The translations under genes and the position numbers were made by a program. This document shows, piece after piece, positions 11,627 to 51,244 of a stretch of 64,000 nucleotides of DNA (position 1 is its first letter; the number at the start of each line of letters is the position of its first letter). This stretch comes from Muraenolepis orangiensis. Taxonomy: Eukaryota; Chordata; Actinopteri; Gadiformes; Muraenolepididae. Where the stretch lies: positions 16,542,301 to 16,606,300 of the forward strand of contig CM051022.1 in assembly GCA_027704905.1 (NCBI GenBank), in the 5' to 3' direction. The notes under the pieces are model-generated. The model saw only the letters and a list, made by a program, of their open reading frames with translations, did no database searches and had not been told where the DNA came from.

Positions 11627-14600
11627 ATGGCTATGAGACAGACCCCGCTGACCTGCTCCGGGCACACCAGGCCGGTGGTGGACGTAGCCTTCAGCGGCAT
11701 CACCCCCTTCGGGTACTTCCTCATCAGTGCCTGCAAAGGTGAGCTGGCACTTCGAATCACCAGCCATTGATACACAACATTAACATTAATTAGTACATGA
11801 CGTGTTCATGTGCATGTGTGTGTTTGAATAGTGCCACCGCTGACCGATGGTTAAAACACGTGTACAGCGCAGGATACTTGATACTCTCCTCGGATGATGT
11901 CTTTTGACAAGTGAACCAAGGGATTTTTATGCCACTTTGCTGTTTTTGTTATTTTATTGTATATATCATTTATATTTTTATGGTGTTTTTAAAATGTATA
12001 CTGCGGGAGGGAATGGGGAGTAAGCATTACTATGTACTTGTTACAAATGGCAAATACAAATCTTGTATCTTGGACTAATCTCCGATTTCCCCCCCTCTCC
12101 TCCTCCCCAGATGGTAAGCCGATGTTGCGCCAGGGAGACACGGGGGACTGGATCGGGACCTTCCTGGGTCACAAGGGGGCCGTCTGGGGCGCCACCCTCA
12201 ACACGGACGCCACCAAAGCGGCCACAGCGGCAGCCGACTTCACAGCGTGAGTGTGGGACTCACCGGTCGATTTCCCCCCCCCCCACACGTCTGTCGCTAG
12301 GAGACGAGGACTGTCATTGAGTAGATGGTTATCATCCAAAGCGATAGACGGCATTTCAGGTCATTTTAAGGAGCGGGGAGGGGAGGGGTTGGGCATCTTG
12401 CCAATGACACATTGGGCTTCGAACACGGTACCGACTGATTGTGAACCCGGTACGACGTGATTGTGAACCCAAACTTTTAAACTTTCTGTTCTTTTCGGTG
12501 TCGGTTTTCTTCTCCTTCCGACTGCTTGCTAGATCCTACTGATCTATCAAGGACTAACACCAATGCACTCGCATTCGCCAGATTTTAATTAGTTGATAAA
12601 GCTACGGGTATATGCTATAAAAGTCGTCTTCTATAGTGAAGGACAGCTTAGGCCATCCAGTCTTTACAAATGCGCTACAGACGCTAGGGCCAGGACAGTT
12701 CAGTGGTTAAGTTGTTTCACTCTCCACTGAAACCTTATGGGTTCGGACCCCCTGTGTATGCGGTTCCGCCCCTATGCATCGTAGCGCGAGACGTCCAACC
12801 CCTACCTACTCCTCAACGGCGTAGCAAAAATCACAAACTTTGGCGCCACCAAACAAACACAATGTTTCAACTGTTGCTTCTCCTTTTGTTGTGAATGCAC
12901 ATTCTTCCCTGGCTGTTGAAAATATTTGACTGTGGGGCCAAATACTACCGACCACCTGATTTAACACGTTTGGATTAAATCTGAACCATGCCGACTGGGA
13001 GGCCGTACAGTTAAGATTAGCGTCTTTCACTCAGACACGCAAAGCGGTTACAGGTGTCCGACTCTGCTGCACGTCTGCCCAGACTGGAGCTACAGATTGT
13101 GAATTCTGCAGCTCCATTTTCGAGGTCCGATTGTGGATGGCAACCCTTATGCGTGTTTGAGTAAAAGGCGCTTATCATCACTATCCCAGTCTGCATGGTC
13201 AAGGTTGAATCCAACGTATCGTCCTTGGAAATTCATGTAGTGTGACCACCGCTTAAGGTCACCTTGGATAGGTGTGTCTGCTGAATGAATTGATGGTAAA
13301 TCAGTGTTGCATTTCACTCTGGGCGTCCTAATGTTGTTGTTTTGCCGACGTCCTGACCACTGTAGGAAGGTGTGGGACGCAGTGAGCGGTGCTGAGGTGC
13401 TCACGCTCGCCCACAAGCACATCGTCAAGTCTGTTAATTTCACTAAGGTAGGGTCTGGACCGGCACACGCCTACGGCACCCCAACATTTACTTGACTCAA
13501 TAACAAATGTACTGTACCCCTTCATTCAAACAAAATGTTTCAGAAGTGTATGTTGAATGACCAAAGCCTCTTTCTCTCTCAGGATAGTAACTGTCTGCTG
13601 ACTGGCGGAAATGACAAATTAATAAGGATCTACGACCTCAACGCACCAGACGAAGGTGAGCAGAAGCTTCATTCCACTGTGGCTGCAGGACTATATTTTA
13701 GCCACCTCTTAACTACCTGTTTGGTACCTAATTGGTGTGTGTGTGTGAAATAGAAGTCCTTTAAGCGTCAGGTTTTCTCTACCAACCATGTCGTTTTACA
13801 AAGCACTAGTGTGAAAAAATACAATAACATAATAGTCTTGCTGAAATGTCGTGTGTGTGTGTGTCTGTCTCTTCCCCCCCCCCCAGCACCCCAGGAGATT
13901 CCTGGCCACACGGCGTCCATTAAGAAAGCCCTGTGGTGCCATGATGACCAGCACATCCTGTCAGCCTCTGAAGACCGATCTGTCCGGTCAGTGTTCCTAC
14001 CTCACCCCGAGACTCTCCCCCGTTGGCACGGCGCCCCCTCCCCCCAACCACTCTCGGCAGCCACGAGTCGGGCAATAAGTGAAGGCTAATGGCTTAGTAG
14101 ATATGACTATATTGTTGTCACCGGCCCAATTTATTGAAGTAAAAATTTGATTCAGACTTCGTATTGAAGTCTGAATCAGAATGCCTTATTTATCATTGTA
14201 CAATGTTGTTTGTTGTTGTTGTTGTTTTGTTCAGGACACTCATACAAACAATACAAAATATAATTGTTAAATGAAAAATTAAATAAACAAAATAAACAAG
14301 CTGGAAAACGGCCATTGCAGTGGCTCTAGTAGTGCAAAATACAAATGTCGTGCAAATGACCAGTGTATATCCATACAAAACAACATACCAGATCTATACG
14401 AGATGGGCCTTAGGGATGGTAAGATTCACCGCTTCGCATCAGTACGCGGCATAAAAGTTCACGACAAAAAAAAGAGTGCACCCGATACAATTTTGAATGA
14501 AGTCGACGACGTATCGTTACTAAAATCTTTACATCAGTAAAATCTGATTTATTTGTACTTTTACCTGAATTATTGTACTTCTACCTGAGCACTGGTTCAG

Positions 14601-17600
14601 TTATTGGAGACTTATTAGAAATGAAATGCACTTTTGACTTCTGGTGACGAGTTGTTCTCTTACCTTCCTTTGTTGAAACACACTATTGTAAGTCACTTTG
14701 GATAAAAGCGTCTGCTAAATGACTGTAATGTATATCGCTAAAAATGTCCGGGAGTCGGGTTTTACTTCCTTCAGTCACATTAGGTGAGCCTGAAAAGCGC
14801 CAGGCACAATGCGCTGCTCTTCATCGATCACACCGGAAGCGGTCCTATTTTTGAAAAAGAGAGGTTCGAAGCGGGTTTTTTGTTGCTATGCAACCACCGA
14901 ATCAGCTGTCAGTCTAAGCATTGTAAACACAGATGTTAAACTACCTTCAATGGGCCACAACACTAAGGGCTAACTGACCTCTGAGCTACGAATAGACCAA
15001 TGATTAAAGCACTCCAGTCACACTAAGTATCATTACTATTCCAGAAGAGTCCCTCCAGTAGTTCAAACACTCTGGTCTTTGTTTTTATATATATATAAAC
15101 ATACACACACTTGTTGCTTGTAAATGAATTTGATTGAACAATGAAAAGAAGTAAAAGCAAACTATTTGTATTGAATTCATATTGAATCATATTCTTTTGA
15201 ATCGCATTGTGTTGAATCAAATCGTATGGAATCGCATCGCAGTTGCATCATATGTATCTTAATATATCGGGATTGTTGGCAACGCATCGAGATACATATT
15301 GCATCGCCGGGATGTGATGCGAATGTGTATGTAAGTGCTGACCAACCGTGCCATCTTTGTGAACACTGAATATTGAGTAAATTCAATAAAATCTAAATGT
15401 TGTATTGTTCCCCCCCCCCACCCCAAAGACTTTGGGATCGTAACACCCTGGAGGCGGTGAAGACGCTGTCCTTCGACACGTCGGTGAGCAACATGGAGTA
15501 CCTGGCGGACGGTGACGTGGTGCTCATCACCTATGGCAAGACCATCGCCTTCTACAACGCGCACAGGTACTCGGAGACTATTTACATTTTGGACCTAATT
15601 TCTGACCAATCAGGGCATCTCTTCCCTGATCCGTTCGAAGAATGCATCTTACCCTATGAATCCTACCAGCCTAGCTGTGTGGCATTAAAAGACAACTTGA
15701 ACTCGTACCTGTCAATCACCAGTGTGTGTGTGTGTTTCTGCAACAATGGCGAAGAAATGTCGTGGAGGAAATATTTTTGGGGATTTATTAATATATTTAT
15801 TTAGTTTTACTTGTATAATAAGAAAATTCTCATTTTAATTCGCACAGGACTACAAAAATAGGCTTTACCATGTGGTTCTTTTTTTTTAGTTTAACAGAAA
15901 ACGTACTTTATTGTGATTATATATCGTTATCTAGATAATAAATTATCAAAATAGATTTGAGCCATATCGCCCAGGCCTAGATATTGGTAAATGGACATTT
16001 ATATAGCGTGTTTCTAACCAATGGTTACTTAAAGTGCTTTACAAGTCATGCCTCACATTCACACATTCATACACACATTCAACCACCGACGGTGGAGTCA
16101 GCCATGCAAGGAGACCGCCAGCAGGCTAGCCTAGCCTAGCTTTTGCTAGGAGGGGGCGGAGATATTATGTACTTTATTAATGCCAGACAGGGATATTTTA
16201 GTTAAATGCCACCCAGGCGTTCTGTTTTACATGAAGATGTGGATCCTCAAGCCTAATTACCTCTTCAGTGCATGCATGGATTCAGGACTTGGCAGTTGTC
16301 TGCTTTGAGACTGGAGCCAAAACGAGCTGTCTGTCTATGCCTTTTTTAAATACAAAGATCCAGCTACAAACGGCTCAAAACTCCACGGTGGAAGCATCAC
16401 ACGTAACATTAAGAGTGCCTGATTCATCCCATGGGGAAATTGTTACTGTCACAATTGCCCTTCTCAAGATGGAAAATAATAATAAACTAAAGTGCACTGA
16501 GAAGAGCGCGCACCACCACCACACCAAAAAGGTCTCCTGGATCCAGATTCTAGTCAACTGTCTTCTTCTGTACGTAACTTTTTGAGTAATCAAAAGTTAT
16601 AGACAGTGTGACTGTCCGAGTTAACAGACGCACAGGGCGAAAACATAAACTCCCATCTTCGATGGCAGAGGTACTAATATAAAAAATACAGCCATGCAAA
16701 GTACATTTATTGCATAACAGAATAACCTCCCCCTAAATTACTCTAAATTATGAACACAATTACAGTAAGGCAATACAATTTTGAAATGTATGTAAAAAAA
16801 AGATATGTTAAACTGCGTGTGTTTCAGCCTGGATCTGATCAAAACGGTAGACACCCCGGCCAACATCCACTCTGCCTCCCTGCACCCTGAGAAGGAGTTT
16901 GTGGTGGCTGGCGGGGATGACTTCAAGATCTACAAGTATGACTACGGCACCATGGAGGAGCTGGGTGAGTGGGACTGCTCACATGATCCTCTTGGGCCTC
17001 CAAAAGCGCACACATAATAATTAAAGTGTGTGTATGTATATATAGCAGTGCAGTGCGCCTGTTTTTCAGACTGCAAAACGCGTCCTGTGTAGAAACCCTG
17101 TGTGTGTGTGTACACACAGACTGCTCTTTAGCCCCCCCCCCCCTGTTTTTTGAAAATGTTTTAAAGAGCCGTTCGAAACTATACAACCAGCTGTCAGTCT
17201 AAGCATTGTAAACACAGAAGTTAAATGTCTGCATGTCTGCGGAAAGCAATGAATGGACCAGCACCATAGGCATTCCCATACACACAGGAGCTGTTCTTCC
17301 AAAAACCCAGAAGGACTAAGTGCTCTGACAAACGGTGCCAGCTTTGTGCACACTGAATATTGAGTGAATTCAATAAATCAAAATGTTCTTAAGAGGTCAC
17401 GCGTATTTGTATTGTACCACGCCCCAAACCAGACCACACACGCACACAGATAGATAGATAGAGATAGATATGTGTGTGTGTATACAGTATCGATAATAGT
17501 GTGTTGAGATGTTGTGTCCTGTGCCGCTGCCTACAGAGTCGTATAAGGGACACTTCGGGCCGGTCCACTGCGTGAGGTTCAGCCCCGACGGGGAGCTGTA

Positions 17601-18701
17601 CGCTAGCGGCTCAGAGGACGGCACACTGCGGCTGTGGCAGACCGCCGTGGGGAAGACCTACGGCCTGTGGAAGTGTGTCCTGCCAGGTAACCAAGCTACC
17701 CATTCAGAAGTTGTACTTCTCGGGTCGTCTTTGTGGGAAATGTGACGCACACACGCACACGCGCACACGCACACACTGACCAATAGCTTCCGGAGTGCCC
17801 ACTGTAAAGTTTGGTGGAGGAGGGAAAATAGTCTGGGTCTGTTTCTAAGGGTTTGGGCTACAGGCCCCTTAGTTACAGTGAAGGGTACTCTTAATGCCAA
17901 AGGATACAAGGACATCTTAGCCGATTGGGCCCTTCAAACTTTGTGGCCAAATGTTTGGGGAAGGCCCTTTGCTGTTCCGCCATGACTGTGCCCCTGTATA
18001 CAGAGGTCCATAAAGACACGTTAAGATGCGTTTGGTGTAGACAGAACTCGATTGGCCTGCACAGAGCCCTGACCACAACCCTTGGGGAACACCTTTTGGG
18101 AGGGATTAGAACTGAGAGCCAGACCTCCTCGTCCCACATCAGTGCGTGACCTCACAAATGCCGTTTAGGCTGAAAGGACACGCATTCCCCACAGACTCAC
18201 TCCAATATGTTGTGGAAAGCCTTCCCAGAACAGGTGCAGCTGTCATGGTCTCAAAGGAGAGTCCAACTTTATATTTATGCCCATGCTTTTAAAATAGGGA
18301 TGTCAAACGGCTCATATTGGCGCTAGGATCGGGTGTCTACTGACGTTTGGCCATACAGTGCGTATGGAGTCCGGTACTAATGTGAACACATGGTGTCCTG
18401 TGAACCGTACCAGAGTTGACTTGAAATGGTGGCCTAGACGTATAGTTCATGTGGTCTCAAGTACGATTCCCATCAGGTGTGAAAGCTTAACGTTGAAGTC
18501 TTGCAGTGAGCAGTAGTTTTGCTAATGTCAGTCAAACCTTGATCAAAAACGCCATCATCCAGCAGTATGAGCTGTAAAGGCGATTTGCTACTTTTTTTGT
18601 ATTTAATCATGCGTGTGTGTTGTCTCCTCTCTCCCGCAGAGGACCTGGTCTCCGAGAACCCAGAGCCCCTCTACCCTGTGCCTGCTGAGATCAAGGCCTG
18701 A
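11627..18701 (+). CDS. strap: Serine-threonine kinase receptor-associated protein (STRAP/unrip), WD40 protein, complete
   Basis: Nine coding exons join in phase into 329 codons plus stop: 11627-11738, 12111-12246, 13366-13447, 13583-13655, 13887-13986, 15429-15566, 16828-16964, 17537-17686, 18640-18701; all introns are GT/AG. The start MAMRQTPLTCSGHTRPVVD matches vertebrate STRAP almost exactly. WD40 blades are visible through motifs such as GHKGAVWGATLN, AKVWDAVSG, RIYDLN, ASEDRSVRLWD, HPEKEFVVAGG and FSPDGELYASGSEDGTLRLW. Known: STRAP is a cytoplasmic beta-propeller that binds TGF-beta receptors and SMAD7 to dampen TGF-beta signalling, and it is the unrip subunit of the SMN/gemin complex for snRNP assembly. 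The C-terminus (EDLVSENPEPLYPVPAEIKA) is about 20 residues shorter than human, lacking most of the acidic tail but keeping a similar last few residues. The ATG context (catcATGG) is acceptable, and the second in-frame ATG two codons later is conserved in the family. Confidence 0.96.
11985..12075 (+). mobile_element. strap: LINE 3'-tail fragment in strap intron 1
   Basis: It matches the tail at 10460-10555 (CTGCGGGAGGGAATGGGGAG, then ACAAATCTTGTATCTTG) and ends about 36 bp before the acceptor of strap exon 2. Confidence 0.6.
12675..12770 (+). mobile_element. tRNA-like SINE head in strap intron 2
   Basis: A-box-like CAGTTCAGTGGTTAAG and B-box-like GGGTTCGGACCCCC are about 40 bp apart. No SINE body follows clearly. 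Confidence 0.5.
14440..14740 (+). mobile_element. Interspersed repeat ending in the GTAAGTCACTTTGGATAAAA motif, strap intron 5
   Basis: The end GTAAGTCACTTTGGATAAAA GCGTCTGCTAAATGAC is a widespread fish SINE/LINE 3' tail. About 210 bp of it matches 46856-47060 in inverted orientation (shared CTGGTGACGAGTTGTTCTC, ACTGAGC/GCTCAG and AAATGCACTTTTGACTTC). Confidence 0.7.
14800..15410 (+). repeat. Unclassified interspersed repeat, copy 1 (strap intron 5)
   Basis: Shares CAGCTGTCAGTCTAAGCATT GTAAACACAGA and, 400 bp later, GAATATTGAGTAAATTCAAT AAA with 17120-17400. Copy 1 holds an extra 250-bp stretch rich in GAATCGCATCG-like words between the shared blocks. Confidence 0.65.
16000..16150 (+). mobile_element. 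Fish interspersed repeat fragment, strap intron 6
   Basis: AAAGTGCTTTACAAGTCATG, CACATTCACACATTCATACA and GGTGGAGTCAGCCATGCAAG form a motif series common in teleost repeats. Only this fragment is present. Confidence 0.4.
17120..17400 (+). repeat. Unclassified interspersed repeat, copy 2 (strap intron 7)
   Basis: The same two blocks as copy 1 at 14800-15410 in the same orientation and order, closer together. It ends GAATTCAATAAATCAAAATG just upstream of strap exon 8. The family was not identified. Confidence 0.65.
17795..18360 (+). mobile_element. Tc1/mariner-like transposase remnant in strap intron 8
   Basis: The stretch resembles the 3' half of teleost Tc1-like elements. Fragments FGGGGKIVWVCF, FGEGPLLFRHDCAP, and a stretch derived from the DWPAQSPDLNPIEHLW block are visible in shifting frames with stops. 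It ends at ..CATACAGTG near 18360 like a Tc1 terminal repeat. The 5' half is missing. Inactive. Confidence 0.75.
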
Positions 18702-19446
<745 letters not shown>

Positions 19447-20707
19447 CGTGGTATTTTTGCTCACGAGAGGGCCGAGCTGTGCTTTCATTTAGCTTTGTGT
19501 CGCTTGAATTTCTGCCATATTGTATGGTTTGAGTAGTCTGTCCCAGTGATTGAATTGCTTGTTTTGGTGCCGAAAACGGAAAGGAAAAGTCATTTGCTGG
19601 AGTTTTCCCCCCCTCCCCCCCTGTTTTACTATGTTCAGTGACACAAATAAACAAATGCATTACCATTTTATTTCAATGTAATGTGCAAAAGAGCAAATTC
19701 ATTGTGTGTGTGTGTGTATTTATTCACATGTCGTAATGAGATGTAAATGCCCGCTGCGTTTGTCTCCGAATGTTTTGTTTATAATGCAAAAATTTGACTG
19801 TATTAGAAGTATAGATGCTTCTGGTATGGCCAAGATTTTAAAGACCTTATGCGATTGCCTTATTTAATTCATACACTTACATCTGTACTCTGGTTAAGTT
19901 CGTCAAAGGGCACTGTCCCAATAACACAAATGTAATGAAAGTTATATTCACCCGAATGCACAATAATGCATACATAATGTGAAGTGTGGACGACACTGTT
20001 GGATGTTCTCAACCAATTTAAAATACAATTAAAAAAAAAAAAAAAGCCAGGAGACCAATAAAACGAATTATGTTATTTGTGTTTGAATTAGCAGTGGAAA
20101 TGCGCACACATTAAAACAAAAAATAGGAATTAAACTATCTTACTTATCTCAAAATATGACATGGTGTTCATTATATTGGCGACGAGAGCCCAGGTGGGAG
20201 GGCCTAACTCTTTAGTTTGAAATACCGACCAATCGAAGGCTTATCTAGCGACGTTGCAGCCAATGAAATCTCCCCTTTCGCCCCCTCACCCCTCTGGTTC
20301 CGGTGCTCGCCCATTCTCGTGGTCACGTCTACTTTCCGCGACACACACACACACTGGTGGACAAATAAGACGCTTTAAGAAACCGTACTTACTTTTAATT
20401 GACGTAATATTTAGTTTGGGGTGAGCACACACACACACAGGACAACAACCAACATAGTAACCGGGATAGTTTGGGCTACTAGTATTCAGCAGCTGTTCTC
20501 AGCGGGGCCCATGGTGTACTTGTAATATTTTAACACACATTTAGCTTTTGCCAGTTGATTCCGACGGGAGGCGCTAGTGTGTCGGCCATTGTGTGCTGCT
20601 TACTTGCCTCACACCCGGCCCTATCCCCATCCCATCCCCAACTGACTTTTTTGTTGTCGACGACGGAGAAACCACCGCGGACTTTTTTTTTTAAAGCAAT
20701 CTCAGCC

Positions 20708-32302
<11,595 letters not shown>

Positions 32303-33307
32303 AAAACGGTGCAGAGAGAGGGAGATATGGGGGGGGGGGGGGTTTACAGTTATAAGCCAGCTGATTTATTTTATTTTAGTTCTTGGTTTCTGTGAATCAT
32401 AGTCACTTGACTTATTTTGAATTATTGTGATATTACAGCCAACATGGAGAGGGGCAGTGATGTCTTCTGTCCATCGGTACTTTCTGCCCATCGCTATCTT
32501 CTCGATGACATAGATATTCCCGCCTTTATTTTATTTTTCGACCCCTGCCTGCTCGGTCTGGAGGATGTGAATGTAGAAATGCCGTTGACGTGCCACTAGC
32601 TTCATGGCGCGAGTGAATGAACACACACTGTGATCAATGGTCTCCTAATATGGATTGCTTCCTCCCCCCTGGCCCCCCCCCCCCCTCACCCACTGGCTCC
32701 CACAGCTAATCACCAAGGATCCGGTATCTCATCTTGTGTTTTTCTTAAGTGTAACTTTTAACTCTCGTATGGAGTGTTGCTTTGTTTCTTAGTTGGTTTG
32801 TTTTTTGTTATGGGGAGAAGTCCATTATCATGTGTTGTGTGTCTGTTGCCGATATATCTTGAGTTAACAGAATTCAGTCAAATACTTAACTTTTGGTTGT
32901 ATATTGCAGTCAGGGGAAGAGTCCTTTCTTATAGTGTCTTTTTGAATTGTATTCCTTTTTAAGATAGGTCTCTTATTTTGATATGTTACAAATGTTGTTC
33001 CTGTTCATTTCTATGAATTATGTATACTCCTCAAACACATTCTGAAATGGCTACCAAATAAAGGTTATTGTATTGTTGCTGTGGAAGATGTTTTATTTCA
33101 AAAACATGTTCCTCTAAAAAATGTTTTTGTAAAATATTCAATTATTCTTTGCTCTGTTAGGGTCTTGTGGCAATCTATATTATTATGTATTTGAAAGCAT
33201 CCCGTTTGACAATTTTAATTGATTATAAAGGTATTAAAATGGTACTTTGCCGGTTAAACCAAAGGCAAAGGTTAAACCTTAACCATGTGAGTAGTATATG
33301 TAAATGC

Positions 33308-33445
33308 AAGGCTCCCGAAACACCTGGGCACTGCCGAGGTGTTGAGCAAGGCAACAGACCCCTCCACTGCTCCCCGGTCGGCGTGTATATACAATAGCTG
33401 CTCCACTGCTCCTAATACTAGGATGGATTAAATGCAGAGAAGATA
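33308..33445 (+). mobile_element. SINE body fragment between tmpo and slc37a3
   Basis: CTGCCGAGGTGTTGAGCAAG, CTCCACTGCTCCTAATACTA and GGATTAAATGCAGAGA match the SINE at 25536. The head is missing. Confidence 0.65.
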
Positions 33446-33689
33446 ATTACAACTAATTACATTAACACCAGAGTCCTGAGTGGAGCACTTGCTAGAACAT
33501 CCTTCCCAAAACGAACCTGTTTGGGGAAAAGTTGTGAGGTCGAAACACAATTCCATATTTGTGTCGCTGGTTCGCTCACTGATGAACTCACGCATGTGTT
33601 CAATAAATAATACAATAATATCACAGTGTCATAACAATCTGGTATCGTGGTATCGGTTACATTTTCCTCACATGTCATGACACGCCTGT

Positions 33690-33841
33690 CCTGGTGGGGG
33701 CGCCGTTTACGGTCCGCAGTCGGTGTCCAGTGACGTGCGGCAGTAACGTCACCCGCAGAGCAGTAAACACAACAGTCGGGTAGGACCCCGACTCCTGGAT
33801 GAGCAGAAGGAGCAGAAGACCTGACTATTTACTCTCCTAAA
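33690..33841 (+). promoter_or_regulatory. slc37a3: slc37a3 promoter / non-coding first exon candidate
   Basis: A GC-rich stretch with several CG dinucleotides and two CGTCA/ACGTCAC-type motifs (around 33732 and 33748) precedes CTAAAG|GTAGGA, a good donor at 33841. No start codon for the transporter is present here; translation starts in the next exon at 34578. The assignment as exon 1 is inferred from position and the donor. Confidence 0.45.
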
Positions 33842-34352
33842 GGTAGGAAGAAACGTATTATATTACGTATTATTTACTACAAAATGTAAGAGTTTAATCA
33901 ACCACTGTGTAGTGTTTTGTATAGCCTCCATCTGTAGTAATCAATCTATTACGGTTTGGTTGTTTTGCCTATGCCTGGAGAGTACGTGGGTCTTATTATT
34001 TTCTTTCACATTTAGATTCAGGTGACTTTATTATTGATCATGGGGAGTAATCGATTATGTTTCAACTGCTACTCTGCTGGAGATATTAGAACATAGAACG
34101 CATGTAAGTAGAACACAAATAAAAACTGCATTTGTACATCTTATGAATGTAAATAAGCTCCAAATGTATCCTGTATGTCAGTGTACTTAAAGTGTGCATT
34201 TATATCACATTTCTATAACTAACTAACTAATTACATAACTGTTCTCTAAAGGGCATACTGGCTTTATAAGTGAAACGTGAACGTTTTAAAGTAAATACTT
34301 CACACATAATGCCTTTAATTCCTAGATAGTATTTCTCAAATCAGGCTCATTC

Positions 34353-34390
<38 letters not shown>

Positions 34391-34577
34391 CTTACACTGT
34401 GGACAATTGTAATGGTGTTTAGGACAAGACAAAACACTCTTTGTCACTCCACTGTTTCTGTTCCTATACTTGTCGGGTAAAGCTTTGCTCTCTCTCTCTC
34501 TCTCTCTCTCTCTGATCCAGACCCGTGTCCTGCCCTGACATACTGCCTCCGTTCTCTTGCCCTGGACTGGGTCTGTG

Positions 34578-48950
<14,373 letters not shown>

Positions 48951-50204
48951 CCCACTGACCCACTGACCCAGGGGGGGGAAACCAGCCCACCACCAGCGGA
49001 CCGGTTTCCCTTTCCCCAGAGTGTGAGACTTGAGACTCGATGCAGGGAAGTAAGGGACCCAGAGTTAAAGGGACAGCCCCCCCCCCCCCCCCCCTCCCCC
49101 ATCGAACACATTTAGCCCAGTTGGGGGTCGTCGTAAAGAGTTTTTAAATATTTTTTATTAATTATATGTAGTTTTCAATACAGTCTCTGTCATTCAAATT
49201 ATTATTATTAAAGATTATTAAATCTTTATTTTAAATTTATATTTTTAAGATACAATATTTTTTATGGGCCATTTGCAACAAATACAATGGAATGCTTACT
49301 CCCCATTTCCTCCCGCGGTATAAATTTTTAAAACGATAATATAAAAATACTGTATATATATATACAGTAAAAAATGTATAATATAGTGACGGATGATGTT
49401 TACATGGTTGGAATTGTACACTTTGCTACTGATGTCAGTTTTGGCGGAAGGTGTATTTGCACGACGAACAATTTGACAAGAAAAACACGTTTTTGAGACT
49501 CCTATATTGGATATTATTTCAAAACTCTTTCCCACGACCCCAACGACAGTGAGGCTTAATTAGGTTTAAAAGGCAAACTGTACCTTTAAGTCTGTTGGGC
49601 CTTTTTCTGTTTCTTTTGTTTTAAAGGGACTGGACCTGTTTTGCCCAACGGGGGGGGCCAAACTGTAGATCCAGAATGTACTATTGTGAATATTTTAAGG
49701 GAAGTATTGAGTGGAAAAATTCAATTATTTTTTTAAGTCTTATCGGTACTTCAATGTTTTAAGTTTTGATTTCACTTGACTGATGTTGAGTGGCCTTTAG
49801 TGGAACGGTCACTGTATTGTCTTATTTCAAACGGCTCCAGGAATCAATCAATGCACCCGGTACGGCTAGTACAAGAATGTATTCAGTTTCCACCTTTTGT
49901 TATTATTATTTTTGTCTTAAAGAACTCCAGACACGACACGTTTATGGTCTTCACAAACCACAGCCTGAGTTAAGCTCATTTGAAGGGAAACATCTGTTTT
50001 TTTTACCAGCAGATGTGACGACAAGCCAATTACGAATGCCCTTATGTTCTCTACTGTAAAATAGAATTCACAGACCACACAAACAAAAAACGGACACTTT
50101 TTTCCGAAATGTGCATTAAACCACAATCACCCTTACGGTCTTGAATGCGTGACTGTGTCTTTGCCTTACCTGCAAAAGGTCTTGGCACACACACGCAAGT
50201 GCAC

Positions 50205-50205
50205 A

Positions 50206-50290
<85 letters not shown>
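50205..50290. repeat. (CA)n microsatellite downstream of slc37a3
   Basis: CA repeats with ATATACA and CC interruptions. Confidence 0.9.
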
Positions 50291-50292
<2 letters not shown>

Positions 50293-50796
50293 AGGTGATC
50301 TACATGTTCCGGTGTATTTCAATGAAGATATCTCGGTTGAACACACACACAAAAATTGTAAAATAGGTGCCAATCATTCATTCCGTCGGGGGGGGGGGGG
50401 AAACGTGTTCTATGTAAATAATGTATAAAGGTGTGACAATGTGGGCGTGGCTTGTTATTAATGAGGTGCATCACCCCACACTTCTTCCCAGCTGGAGTGA
50501 TATAGAATGTTCTAGAGCTGCGATACAGGGTTGAGGGAATATTCCATTACAAACTGACTTAACGCGTCACGATCTCTCGTGATGCGAGTGGCAATTTGTA
50601 TACTTTGTTGGTTTTTGGGTTGAATCTTTTTTGGTTGAATGTATGTGTACACGTTGAACTGTGTGAATATTTTCATTTAGCCTTTTTATTTATGTTGACT
50701 GTGTTTTTATATCCAATTCTGATGTAGAATTAAATTGATTCCTGTTCAGAATTTAAACAAAAGAATGCACTTTGACTGGGTGAATATAAAAATGAC

Positions 50797-50944
<148 letters not shown>

Positions 50945-51244
50945 CCAACAGATAGTTAGATACATTGTCATTTGAATGGTGAAATGAACCATTATTGGAC
51001 TCTTTCGTGGGCCATAAAAGCCAGATAAAGATCTTAAGGTTGCAATAAATGCACGCAGCGTGGGGGGTATGTAGACAGGAGAATTACATTTGTTTTAATG
51101 AATGGATTGTCCTCTTTGCACTTTCTTCTTTAAGCTGAGGTAGATGGGAGAGAATGTCACCATGAAGGTCCACATGGGTTTGACTTTTTTTATTTTTCTT
51201 GAAATAGTCAAGCAATTCCCATTAGATTACATCTTGTGTGTTGT

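Noticed and set aside
15567..15804. Read-through of strap exon 6 to 15804
   Set aside because: The donor at 15567 and phase with exon 7 match the STRAP family; the extension is intron.
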